DNA of 34,276 nucleotides from Burkholderiales bacterium (GTDB lineage Bacteria; Pseudomonadota; Gammaproteobacteria; Burkholderiales; Casimicrobiaceae): NCBI GenBank assembly GCA_020847675.1, contig JADLBN010000139.1, positions 1 to 34,276 of the forward strand, read 5' to 3'. Shown piece by piece: positions 1 to 8,336 of this stretch (position 1 is its first letter; each line of letters starts with the position of its first letter). The notes under the pieces were generated by a model. It saw only the letters and a program-made list of their open reading frames with translations, ran no database searches and was not told where the DNA came from. The position numbers and the translations under genes were made by a program.

Positions 1-308
1 ACGCTCGAGTAGTTGCGCTCCTTCAGCTTCGCGACGAACGCGTCGAGCGCGGGTAGGTCGCCCGCTTCGAGAGCGGAGCGGTCGAACGCGAAATGGATCG
101 TCGCCGTGAGCGGCGGGGGCGGAGGCGGAGGCGGAGGCGGTTCGACTTTCGGTGCGGGCGCGGGTTCGGCGGCCGGCGCTGGCGTCGATGCGACCAGTGC
201 CTTCGCGGAATCGGCCGCCGCCGGAGGCTGAGGCGCACCCCGGGGCCAGAACCACCAGAGGAGCGCGAGCAGCACCGCGACGGCGATGGCGACGGGCAAC
301 GGCTTCAT
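1..308 (-). CDS. OmpA-family-like envelope protein, N-terminal part only (TM anchor, Ala/Pro linker with poly-Pro, start of an OmpA-like domain); runs off the window edge
   Basis: Manual reverse translation from CAT at 306-308: MKPLPVAIAVAVLLALLWWFWPRGAPQPPAAADSAKALVAS...KVEPPPPPPPPPPLTATIHFAFDRSALEAGDLPALDAFVAKLKERNYSS. 'IHFAFDRSAL' is the typical OmpA-domain entry. Absent from the ORF track because no stop lies in the window. Confidence 0.8.
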   Translation of the reverse strand, partial: MKPLPVAIAVAVLLALLWWFWPRGAPQPPAAADSAKALVASTPAPAAEPAPAPKVEPPPPPPPPPPLTATIHFAFDRSALEAGDLPALDAFVAKLKERNYSS

Positions 309-793
309 GGCTGTCTCCCGGAATCGGGTTGACGGACGGACGCGGCTGCGCCCGGACTGCGGCACGCGCGACGGGCAGGACCGGGCGCGTCTTGCGTTGG
401 CGGCGGGACACGAATCCGCGCGACCGGACGGGGCGACGTCCGGAGTTCCGGCCCGCGATCACCTTTCCTCGGCCAGTGCATCGCCTTCCCCTCGCGGCGA
501 CGGGAGCGGCCGGCGCGTTGGCGCGGGCCCCCTCGAAGGAATCATCGTAATCACCGCGGGCGTCCAGCCGCAAGGACCGGAGGCCCCCGTGCGGAAGAAT
601 CACCCGGATCGCCGCTCGGCGAACGGACAGCCGCAGCACCGGACCGGCGCCGCATCCGGGCACGACGTGCCCGCGGTCCTTACGTTCGCCCGCGGCGGGG
701 CGTAAGGTTCGTGTACGCCACAGACCGATCGCCCTGGATCGACCCTCGGCGTCGCCTGCGCCCCGAGGGATTCCCGTTCCCGGTCCACGCCCC

Positions 794-1444
794 GTGTCCC
801 GCCTCCTCGTCCGCTCGTTCTCGCTGTCGCAGGACGGTTTCGGCGCCGGTCCCGACCAGAGCCTCGAACAACCGCTCGGCCTGCGCGGGCCCGAGATCAT
901 GGCGTGGGCCTTCCCGACGCGGACGATGCGTGCGAGGGTCTTCGGGCAGGACGGCGGCGAGACCGGCGTGGACGACGCGATGGTCGAGCGCGGATTCGAC
1001 GGCATCGGGGCGTGGATCCTCGGCCGCAACATGTTCGGACCGATCCGCGGTCCCTGGCCCGACGACCGCTGGAAGGGCTGGTGGGGCGACGAGCCGCCCT
1101 ACCACGTGCCGGTGTTCGTGCTGACGCACCATGCGCGCGCGCTGCTGCCCATGGCGGGAGGCACGACGTTCCACTTCGTGACCGGCGGCTTGGGCGAGGC
1201 ACTCGACCGGGCTCGCGAGGCTTCGGGCGGGCGAGACGTCCGGCTCGGCGGCGGCGTCGCGACGCTGCGCGCCGCCTTCCGGGCACGGCTGGTCGACGAG
1301 GCGCATTTCGCGGTCGGGCCGGTGCTGCTGGGCCGCGGCGAAGCCGTCTTCGCCGGCCTCGACCTCGACGCGCTGGGCTACGAAGTCGAGCGCACCGTGG
1401 CCGGGGAGCGCGCGACGCACGTCTTCGTGCACAGGAAGGCGTAG
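794..1444 (+). CDS. Dihydrofolate reductase family protein (RibD C-terminal-like)
   Basis: 216 aa; 'ILGRNMFGPIRGPW', 'PVFVLTHH', 'FHFVTGG', 'DVRLGGGVATLRAAFRARLVDEAHFAVGPVLLGRGEAVF' match the DHFR/RibD_C family pattern. Confidence 0.88.
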   Translation: MSRLLVRSFSLSQDGFGAGPDQSLEQPLGLRGPEIMAWAFPTRTMRARVFGQDGGETGVDDAMVERGFDGIGAWILGRNMFGPIRGPWPDDRWKGWWGDEPPYHVPVFVLTHHARALLPMAGGTTFHFVTGGLGEALDRAREASGGRDVRLGGGVATLRAAFRARLVDEAHFAVGPVLLGRGEAVFAGLDLDALGYEVERTVAGERATHVFVHRKA

Positions 1445-1588
1445 GCGCGCGGCCCGACGCCCTCCCCGCGCTTCCGCGCCGGGGTCCGCGGGCGAATCTT
1501 CGCGTTGCCGGTCCCCCGGCGCGCAGTCGACGATCCGGGGCGACCGGGCGCAGACTTGCGCGTCGCTTCCCTGCCCGGACCCGCCGTG

Positions 1589-2812
1589 ATGCCCGTTGCC
1601 GTTCGACTGCTCGCCGGTTGCCTCGCGGCCCTCGCGCTCGCCGGGTTCGCGCACGCCGGACTGAACGAGGGGCTCGATGCCCTGCGCCAGCGCGACTACG
1701 CGCGCGCCGCCAAGGAACTGCGTCCCCTCGCGGACGCCGGCAACGCCGAGGCGCAGTACCGCGTCGGGCGCATGTACGAATTCGGCGCCGGCTACCCGAA
1801 GGATGTAGCGCAGGCGATCGCGTGGTACCGCAAGGCAGCGTCGAAGGGCCACGTCGCCGCGATGGAGCAACTGGGCGAACTCCATTCGATCGGCGAGGAC
1901 GTGCCGCGCGACGACAAGGAGGCCGCGACCTGGTTCCGCAAGGCCGCGGACCTCGGCAATGCGTCGGCCCAATTCAACCTCGGACTCGCCTACGCGAAGG
2001 GCGCCGGGGTTCGCGAGGACCTTCCCGCCGCGATCGGCTGGTTCCGGAAGTCCGCCGCACAGGGCCTCGCGCAGGCGCTCGCGAAACTCGGCGCCGCCTA
2101 CCGCGATGGCGTCGTCGTTGCGAAGGATCCGGTGCTCGCGTACGCCAACTTCGCGCTGGCGGCAAGGAGCGGCATCGCCGACTTCGCCGCGGACCGCGAC
2201 GCGGTCGCGGCGACCCTCACGCCGGCACAACGCAAGGCGGGCGACGAGGCGGCGAGCGCGTGGAAGACCGGCGAGCCCGGCGTCACGAAGGTCGCTGCGG
2301 TGGCGGTCGCGGCACCGGCGAAGGCTGCCGCGCCGGACCGCTGCAGCGCGTCGGGCTCGATGGGCGGCGAGAAGTTCGCGCTCGCGACTTGCGCGGTCTC
2401 GCTCATGCAGGACGCGCACAGTGTCGCGATGTGGTTCAACGACGAGGCGATCGCGCCCGACGAGGTCGCGTCGTTCCAGACTTCGTCGTACGCAGGCGAC
2501 AGCAAGGGCGGGCGCAAGCGCACGATGCTGATCGCGATGTTCTGTCCGGGAGGCGGCGGGGAGACCGCGGCGCCCGCGAAACTGCGATCGATCGACGTCA
2601 ACACGAACCACGCGAAGTCCGCGCTCGCGGGCATCCAGAACGTGTTCGACGCGCCGAGGGATTTCCGCGTCGAGAAACTCGCGGGAACCGTAGCGCCCGG
2701 CGAGCGTCTGTCCGGCCGCATCGTCGCCGCGCGCGGGAGCACGTCGTTCACGCTCGACTTCGACGTCACGCTGCCGGCGAAGGACGCGGCGGCGGGATTG
2801 TCCTGCAAGTAG
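1589..2812 (+). CDS. Secreted Sel1-repeat (TPR-like) protein with an uncharacterised C-terminal domain
   Basis: Internal ATG at 1589 gives signal peptide MPVAVRLLAGCLAALALAGFAHA, then about four Sel1 repeats (AEAQYRVGRMYEFGAGYPKDVAQAIAWYRKAA...). Confidence 0.88.
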   Translation: MPVAVRLLAGCLAALALAGFAHAGLNEGLDALRQRDYARAAKELRPLADAGNAEAQYRVGRMYEFGAGYPKDVAQAIAWYRKAASKGHVAAMEQLGELHSIGEDVPRDDKEAATWFRKAADLGNASAQFNLGLAYAKGAGVREDLPAAIGWFRKSAAQGLAQALAKLGAAYRDGVVVAKDPVLAYANFALAARSGIADFAADRDAVAATLTPAQRKAGDEAASAWKTGEPGVTKVAAVAVAAPAKAAAPDRCSASGSMGGEKFALATCAVSLMQDAHSVAMWFNDEAIAPDEVASFQTSSYAGDSKGGRKRTMLIAMFCPGGGGETAAPAKLRSIDVNTNHAKSALAGIQNVFDAPRDFRVEKLAGTVAPGERLSGRIVAARGSTSFTLDFDVTLPAKDAAAGLSCK

Positions 2813-2928
2813 CACGGCGAGGCGGGCCTGCCCGGGAGCGGGTAGCGGCCGGCCGTTCCCGCGGCCGCGTCGCTGATTCCCCGTTGCAGCGTGCCACAAT
2901 GGCTCCCCGAAGCACCACGTAGCCGTCG

Positions 2929-3897
2929 ATGCCGCCATCACGCCCTTCTGCGAACAACGCCCCGCACCGCGTCGCCGTGATGGGCGCCGGGGCCGTCGGC
3001 GGCTTCTACGGCGGGATGCTCGCGCTCTCCGGCGTGCCGGTCACGCTCATCGGGCGCTCGCCGCACGTCGACGCGATCCGGCGCAACGGCCTCGCGATCC
3101 TGCGCTCCGACCGGCGCGATATCGCCCGGGTCGACGCGTCGACGGAAGTCGGCGCCATCGGCTCCGCGCAGGTCGTGCTGGTCTGCGTCAAGGCGCCGGA
3201 CACTCGCGCTGCCGCGCTGGCGATGCGCCCGCACCTCGCTCCGGACGCCGTCGTCGTCAGCCTGCAGAACGGCGTCGCCAACGCGGACGTGCTGGCCGAT
3301 GCGCTCGACCAGGTGGTGCTCGCTTCGGTAGTCTGGGTCGGAACGTCGATGGACGGCCCCGGGGTCGTGCGCCACGCCGGACGCGGCGAGCTCGAACTCG
3401 GTGTCGGGCGAAGCGGGAACGGGCGTGCCGGCGCGCAGGCGCGTGCGCGCGAAGTCGCCGCGATGTTCGAGCGCGCGGGCGTGCCCTGCCCGGTCGTCGA
3501 CGACATCGACGCGGCGCTGTGGCGCAAGCTCATCATCAACTGCGCCTTCAACGCCGTGTCGGCGCTCGGCCGCGCGCGCTACGGGCGCATGGCGGCCGAA
3601 CCGGCGATCCGCGAACTCATGGAGGCTTCGGTGCGCGAGGCGCTCGCGGTCGCGCGGGTGTCCGGCGTCGCGATCGACGAGGCGGCGATGATCGCGTCGG
3701 TCTGGCGCACCGCCGAGACGATGGCGTCGCAGCACTCGTCGACCGCGCAGGACATCGTCCGCGGCAAGCGCACCGAGATCGGCGTGCTGAACGGCTACGT
3801 CGCGGAGCGCGGCGCGGCGCTCGGCATCGCGACGCCGGTGAACCGCGCGCTCCACGCGCTCGTGCGCCTGCGCGAGGCGGGCGACGATCTCGCCTGA
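2929..3897 (+). CDS. panE: 2-dehydropantoate 2-reductase (ketopantoate reductase, ApbA/PanE family)
   Basis: 322 aa; 'VAVMGAGAVGGFYGGMLALSG', 'VVSLQNGVAN', 'LWRKLIINCAFNAVSAL' are ApbA/PanE signatures. Confidence 0.92.
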   Translation: MPPSRPSANNAPHRVAVMGAGAVGGFYGGMLALSGVPVTLIGRSPHVDAIRRNGLAILRSDRRDIARVDASTEVGAIGSAQVVLVCVKAPDTRAAALAMRPHLAPDAVVVSLQNGVANADVLADALDQVVLASVVWVGTSMDGPGVVRHAGRGELELGVGRSGNGRAGAQARAREVAAMFERAGVPCPVVDDIDAALWRKLIINCAFNAVSALGRARYGRMAAEPAIRELMEASVREALAVARVSGVAIDEAAMIASVWRTAETMASQHSSTAQDIVRGKRTEIGVLNGYVAERGAALGIATPVNRALHALVRLREAGDDLA

Positions 3898-3909
3898 CGC
3901 GCGCGGCGG

Positions 3910-4572
3910 TCAGTTCGCCAGCGGCTTCGGCGCGACCAGCGACGGGAACTGCTTCTTGAGCGCTTCGAGCTTGGGCAGGTCGTTGTAGACGATGTACGGC
4001 TGCGTCGGGTGGCGCGCGAGGTAGTCCTGGTGGTAGGCCTCCGCCGGATAGAACTTCGCGAGCGGCGCGACCTCGGTGACGATCTTCACCGGAAAGACCT
4101 TCGCCCCGTCGAGCTGCGCGATGTACGCGCTGGCGATGCGCTTCTGCTCGTCGTTCCGGTAGTAGATCGCCGACCGGTACTGGGTGCCGACGTCGGGACC
4201 CTGGCGGTTCAACTCGGTCGGGTCGTGCGCGACCGAGAAGAACACGCGCAGGAGCTGCCCGTAGCTCACGACCTTGGGATCGAACGTCACCTCGACCGAC
4301 TCGGCGTGCCCGGTGCGACCGGTCGACACCATCTCGTAGCTCGGATCGGGCGTCCTGCCGCCCGCGTAACCGGACACCGCGCGAGTCACACCGTTCATGT
4401 GGCGGAAGATCGCCTCCACCCCCCAGAAGCAGCCGCCGGCGAACACGGCGGTTTCGTTTCCTGACGTCGTGGCGCGGGGATCGGCGTCGTGTTTCGGCGC
4501 CGGCAGCGGCGCTGCCGAAGCGGCCGCAGTGGCCGCGAGGCCGACGACGAGGGTCCGGATCTGGCGAAGCAT
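3910..4572 (-). CDS. msrA: Peptide-methionine (S)-S-oxide reductase MsrA, exported form (N-terminal signal)
   Basis: From CAT 4570-4572: MLRQIRTLVVGLAATAAASA...ETAVFAGGCFWGVEAIFRHMNGV...; GCFWG catalytic motif. Confidence 0.95.
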   Translation of the reverse strand: MLRQIRTLVVGLAATAAASAAPLPAPKHDADPRATTSGNETAVFAGGCFWGVEAIFRHMNGVTRAVSGYAGGRTPDPSYEMVSTGRTGHAESVEVTFDPKVVSYGQLLRVFFSVAHDPTELNRQGPDVGTQYRSAIYYRNDEQKRIASAYIAQLDGAKVFPVKIVTEVAPLAKFYPAEAYHQDYLARHPTQPYIVYNDLPKLEALKKQFPSLVAPKPLAN

Positions 4573-4616
4573 GGACACTCCCGGAGGGGTGGGCGATACG
4601 CCATTGTCGCGCCAAA

Positions 4617-4652
4617 GGGCCCGAACCTGACGGACCGTCGGGTTTCCGGGCC
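4617..4652 (-). terminator. Imperfect hairpin, possible terminator of the peptidase/small-ORF unit
   Basis: Arms gggcccgaacctgacgg / ccgtcgggtttccgggcc (mirrored with small bulges), followed on the minus strand by CCCTTT; lies between the stop at 4719 and the start of msrA. Confidence 0.45.
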
Positions 4653-4718
4653 GCAACGGGGTTGACGATCCGGACAGAACGCCAGAGCACCGGGAGCGAC
4701 GCCGCCCCGGGGTCACCG

Positions 4719-4997
4719 TTATCCGACGACCTCGATGGCGTTCGCGACCAGCGTGTGCGAGAGCAGCACCCCGTCGCAGCGTACCGTGCAGCCGAGATAG
4801 CGCTCGAGCGCCGGATCGCCCATCGCCGGTCCGCCCTTGCGCCGCAGAACGTAGCGCGCCGCGCCGGTGTCGATCCACACGGCGTCGTGCTCGCTCTTGC
4901 TGCCGGTGCCGAAGGGGCCGCGCGAGACCCGGCCGGTGACGCCGGTCACACGCTTCGGCGCGTCGTCCGCGCTGCGCTCGCCGCCGGCCATCGCCAT
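4719..4997 (-). CDS. Small conserved-looking hypothetical protein (92 aa, beta-rich), coupled to the upstream peptidase gene
   Basis: MAMAGGERSADDAPKRVTGVTGRVSRGPFGTGSKSEHDAVWIDTGAARYVLRRKGGPAMGDPALERYLGCTVRCDGVLLSHTLVANAIEVVG; ATG overlaps the stop of the upstream gene (TGATG at 4995-4999). Confidence 0.75.
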   Translation of the reverse strand: MAMAGGERSADDAPKRVTGVTGRVSRGPFGTGSKSEHDAVWIDTGAARYVLRRKGGPAMGDPALERYLGCTVRCDGVLLSHTLVANAIEVVG

Positions 4998-6610
4998 CAG
5001 CGCTGGCGCAAGGTTCGCACGTCGACGACACGGCCGCGCACAGCCTTGACGACGACGGCAACGGCGTGCGGGCCACCGGGGGCGCCGCGCGGTTTCTCCA
5101 TCGCGACGAAGTAGCGGCGCCCACCGAGCGCCTTGCCTGCGAAACGGCGCGCGTTCCCGGTCGTTCCCGGCTCGACCGGAGACTGCACCGCATAGGCGCG
5201 AAACCGGGCCTTCGCCATGCCGGCGCGCTTCGCCGCGTCGGCGAGGATCCGCTTCAGCGCGGGCGGGACGACGGGCACGGTCGCGTGTGTCGCCGTGGCG
5301 CGCGTCATCTGCAGGAACCGGCCCTGCGCCTCGAGGTGCGCTCGCCGCTCCCGGCGCCGCTCGCGTTCGGCGCGTGGCGAAAGCGCGTCGAGGTGCGCGC
5401 TCCCGTGCGGGCGTGGGCGATCGCGTCGCGGCTCGCGCGGGACCGCCTCGCTCGACCTCGTCGCGACCGGGCGAATCGACGGGTCGCCCAGCAGCACGAA
5501 CTGCGCGAGCGTCTTGAGATCGATCGGGTCGAGGTCGACGCGCCTGCCGACGAAGTCCTGCCGGGCGTGCAGCGCGGCGTGGCCGATCGAATCACCGCCG
5601 AGCGCGTGGAGCAGGAACAGGCGGACCATCAGGTCGGCGGCCGTGTCGTTCTCCGCGTCGTCGCCGTACGCGATCGTCGTGCTGCCGAAGAAGCCGGACG
5701 CTCCCTGCGCGAGGTACTCCTGGCAGATCGGGCGGTCGGTGCCGATCAGTTCGGGCGCGTAGATCTGCGCGCCGTAGCAGCACTCGGCTGCCGCCACCGT
5801 GCCGGAACGGACCTTTCCGGCGATGCCGCGGCTCGTCATCGCGACCGGGTACCGCGCACGCTTTCCTTCTCCCGCCTGCCCCTGGAACTCCGGCGAGCCT
5901 TCGCTGCCGTGGCAGTTGACGAAGTGCGCGAGCGGCGAGAGCGCGCGAGCGGACAACCGCGGTCCGGACGGCGGCGAGGTCCGCAGCGCGCGGTGCGCGC
6001 CGAAGACGTCGAACAGGCTGCGCTCGCTCGACCTGCGCCAGACCCTGGCCGTGAGCGCGAACGCAGCGGCGTAGTCCCCGGCGGGGCGGCTCGCGTGCCG
6101 CGCGGCGGCGTCGAGCAGTCTCACGAGGAACGACGCCTGCGCGGTCCGGTGCGCGCCGCGCAGGTCCGGGAGCCGGCCGACGACGCGTGTGGGACCGGTG
6201 AAGCGTGCGATGTCGGTGGCGTAGCGGCCGCTGCACGCGTAAGGCAGATCGCTCCAGGCAACGATGTCCGGGTCGTACGGGGGCGCGAGCGCGGGATTGG
6301 CGATCGGCTGGTGCGGCACCACGTCGGGCGCGCCGAGCACGAGAAGGTACGCCGGCGCGTGCGCGCGGAAGGCCGCGTCGATCGCGTCTTTCGCGCCCCG
6401 GTGGTCGAGCGGATCGGGAGCCGCCCTCCCGCCGACCGCGCGCATGGCGCTCGCGTGATCGATCGGCAGGAGCTTCGAGGCGAGCCCCCGCCGCCGATCG
6501 GCCTCGACGAGGCGTCCGACCGCGGCGCGGATCCGGCGCCAGCCGGTCGCACCGTACTTCGCGCGGAGCGCGAGCGTGTTGGTGACGATGAGCTTGTCGA
6601 TCGCTGCCAC
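4997..6610 (-). CDS. Gingipain/caspase-like (clan CD, C25-type) cysteine peptidase-fold protein
   Basis: GTG start at 6608-6610: VAAIDKLIVTNTLALRAKYG...; His dyad motif 'HFVNCHGSEG' (H codon 5909-5911) followed by 'GTVAAAECCYGAQIY' (Cys codons 5777-5782), the His-Gly then Cys order of clan CD peptidases. Confidence 0.75.
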   Translation of the reverse strand: MAAIDKLIVTNTLALRAKYGATGWRRIRAAVGRLVEADRRRGLASKLLPIDHASAMRAVGGRAAPDPLDHRGAKDAIDAAFRAHAPAYLLVLGAPDVVPHQPIANPALAPPYDPDIVAWSDLPYACSGRYATDIARFTGPTRVVGRLPDLRGAHRTAQASFLVRLLDAAARHASRPAGDYAAAFALTARVWRRSSERSLFDVFGAHRALRTSPPSGPRLSARALSPLAHFVNCHGSEGSPEFQGQAGEGKRARYPVAMTSRGIAGKVRSGTVAAAECCYGAQIYAPELIGTDRPICQEYLAQGASGFFGSTTIAYGDDAENDTAADLMVRLFLLHALGGDSIGHAALHARQDFVGRRVDLDPIDLKTLAQFVLLGDPSIRPVATRSSEAVPREPRRDRPRPHGSAHLDALSPRAERERRRERRAHLEAQGRFLQMTRATATHATVPVVPPALKRILADAAKRAGMAKARFRAYAVQSPVEPGTTGNARRFAGKALGGRRYFVAMEKPRGAPGGPHAVAVVVKAVRGRVVDVRTLRQR

Positions 6611-6655
6611 GTCCGGATTCCGGGTCCTCGCGGCTGAACGACTCCGGGCGACTTG

Positions 6656-6690
6656 CGCCGGCGGCCGGGGCCCGGCCGGTCGCCGGCGCG
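6656..6690. terminator. Strong GC hairpin between the DUF1993-like gene and the peptidase gene
   Basis: gcgccggc(6656-6663) ggccggg g cccggcc ggtc gccggcgc(6683-6690): nested perfect arms with a 4-nt bulge; no T-tract. Confidence 0.4.
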
Positions 6691-6698
6691 GCCCGGGA

Positions 6699-7211
6699 CT
6701 ACCCCGACAGCGTGTTCCCGAGGTAGTCGCTCTTGCCGATCTCCAGCCCGTTGTGGCGCAGGATGCCGTAGGCGGTCGCCACGTGGAAGTGGAAGTTCGG
6801 GATCGCGCGCGCAAGCAGGTACTGCCGGCCCTTGTAGGTGACGTCCTTGCCGGCGACTTTCACGACGGTTTCCTTGTCCTCGGTGCCGTCGATCTGCCCC
6901 GCCGCGATCGAACCGAGGTAGGCGATCGACCGCTCGACGCGCGCCTTGAGGTCCGCGATCGTCCGGTCCTCGTCGAACGTCGGCGCCGCGACGCCGGACA
7001 GCCGGGACGCGAAGCCGTTCGCGGTGTCGCAGGCGATCCTGACCTGGGCGGACAGCGGAAGCATGTCGGGATACAGCCGCGCCGACGGCAGCACCGCCGG
7101 GTCGAGCTTCTTCGCGTCCGAGTACGCCTGCGCCTTGTCGAGGATCGCGGACAGGTTGCGCAGCATGTGCACGAAGCGCGGAAGGCTCATCTGGTACATC
7201 GAGGTCGTCAC
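6699..7211 (-). CDS. DUF1993 family protein
   Basis: GTG start 7211 (ATG alternative 7199): VTTSMYQMSLPRFVHMLRNLSAILDKAQAYSDAKKLDPAVLPSARLYPDMLPLSAQVRIACD...PNFHFHVATAYGILRHNGLEIGKSDYLG. Confidence 0.88.
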   Translation of the reverse strand: MTTSMYQMSLPRFVHMLRNLSAILDKAQAYSDAKKLDPAVLPSARLYPDMLPLSAQVRIACDTANGFASRLSGVAAPTFDEDRTIADLKARVERSIAYLGSIAAGQIDGTEDKETVVKVAGKDVTYKGRQYLLARAIPNFHFHVATAYGILRHNGLEIGKSDYLGNTLSG

Positions 7212-7382
7212 GCTGCCTCCGTCGAAGGGGGAACCCGGCACCCCGCGTGCACCTCCAACGAAGCGCGCGGGCCGGAGCGGACAGGATAGCGCATCGGATC
7301 CGGACTCCGGCGCCCGCGCGGTATCCTCGCGGACCGCCTCCCGGCCGCCGAACGCACGCCGGAGGACGCCGCCGTCCGATCC

Positions 7383-8297
7383 ATGCAATTTACGCGACCC
7401 TGGTACGACCTGCGAACCGGCGATGAGGGACAGCGCCGGCTCGACGTCGCGGTCGCGTTGTCGGCCCTGCTCCACGCCGCGGCGCTGTTCCTGCTCGTCC
7501 CGCAACTGGCGAAGAACGCCCTCACGCCCGGCGCGATCGACGGACCGGTGTCGGCGCCGATCAGCGTGTCGCTGGCGCCGCGGGCGAGGCCCCCGCAGCC
7601 GCCCTTCGAGGCCTTGGCTCCTTCCGCCGACGCCGTCCGCCCGACACCCGCGCCGCGCCCCCTGCCGGAACCTCGCCGCCCGCCTCCTCCGCGCGCCGCC
7701 CTGCCGCCGCAGCGCTCCCCCGAAGTCTTCCGGTCCCCTGAACCCGCGCCGGTGCCGCTTCCCGCGCCGATTCCGGAAGCACGGGTGGAGCCCAGGCCGT
7801 CTCTCCCGCCCGAACGCCGCGCGGAACCCCCGCCCTCCCCTCCGGTGGAGACCGATCTGGCCGCGTACATCGCGGCCCGCCGCGCCGAGCGCGGCGAGTC
7901 GGCTCCCGCCGTCGAGAGCGACGCCGCGCGCCGCGATCGTGCGCTCCAGCGCAACCTCGCGAGCCTCAACGCGCCGCGCCCGTTCGCGGGCGACCCGAAG
8001 AGCGGAGGCGGCCTGTTCCAGGTCACGCTCAAGAGCTACGACTTCGCGGAGTTCCGCTTCTACGGCTGGAACCGGGACGTACGGCGCACGATCCCGCAGC
8101 GGTTCGAGGTCCGCAAGGGCGCCAATCCCACCATCGACATCGCGATCGTGAAGCGCATGGTCGAGATCATCCGCGAGACCGAGCGCGGGGACTTCGTGTG
8201 GCGCTCGGAGCGCCTCGGGCGCGACATCACGCTCTCCGCGCGCCCCGAGGACAACGACCGCCTCGAGCAGTTCCTGCTGAAGGACCTGTTCGGCTAG
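7383..8297 (+). CDS. TM-anchored proline-rich (TonB-like architecture) hypothetical protein with a conserved-looking C-terminal domain
   Basis: 304 aa; one N-terminal hydrophobic segment, Pro-rich middle, C-terminal 'GGGLFQVTLKSYDFAEFRFYGWNRDVRRTIPQRFEVRKG...RGDFVWRSERLGRDITLSARPEDNDRLEQFLLKDLFG'. Confidence 0.75.
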   Translation: MQFTRPWYDLRTGDEGQRRLDVAVALSALLHAAALFLLVPQLAKNALTPGAIDGPVSAPISVSLAPRARPPQPPFEALAPSADAVRPTPAPRPLPEPRRPPPPRAALPPQRSPEVFRSPEPAPVPLPAPIPEARVEPRPSLPPERRAEPPPSPPVETDLAAYIAARRAERGESAPAVESDAARRDRALQRNLASLNAPRPFAGDPKSGGGLFQVTLKSYDFAEFRFYGWNRDVRRTIPQRFEVRKGANPTIDIAIVKRMVEIIRETERGDFVWRSERLGRDITLSARPEDNDRLEQFLLKDLFG

Positions 8298-8300
8298 CCG

Positions 8301-8336
8301 GTGTCTGACACCGTGTCTGACACCGTGTCTGACACC
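8301..8336. repeat. Three perfect tandem copies of the palindromic 12-mer GTGTCTGACACC
   Basis: gtgtctgacacc at 8301-8312, 8313-8324 and 8325-8336, starting 4 bp after the stop codon at 8295-8297; each unit is GTGTC-T-GACAC plus C. Confidence 0.95.

Noticed and set aside
309-793. Considered ORF 286..705 as a gene
   Set aside because: No recognisable domain or signal, low-complexity composition; more likely intergenic.
680-2941. 753-aa minus-strand ORF and the overlapping 672-aa plus-strand ORF 904..2922
   Set aside because: Arg-rich, low-complexity translations antisense or out of frame to the DHFR-like and Sel1 genes; GC-driven spurious ORFs.
5066-6637. 523-aa plus-strand ORF opposite the peptidase gene
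   Set aside because: Composition (Arg/Val/Glu-rich shadow) and lack of motifs; the minus strand has the coherent peptidase protein.
8301-8336. Considered a CRISPR array for the tandem 12-mers
   Set aside because: No spacers; repeats are directly adjacent and only 12 bp.
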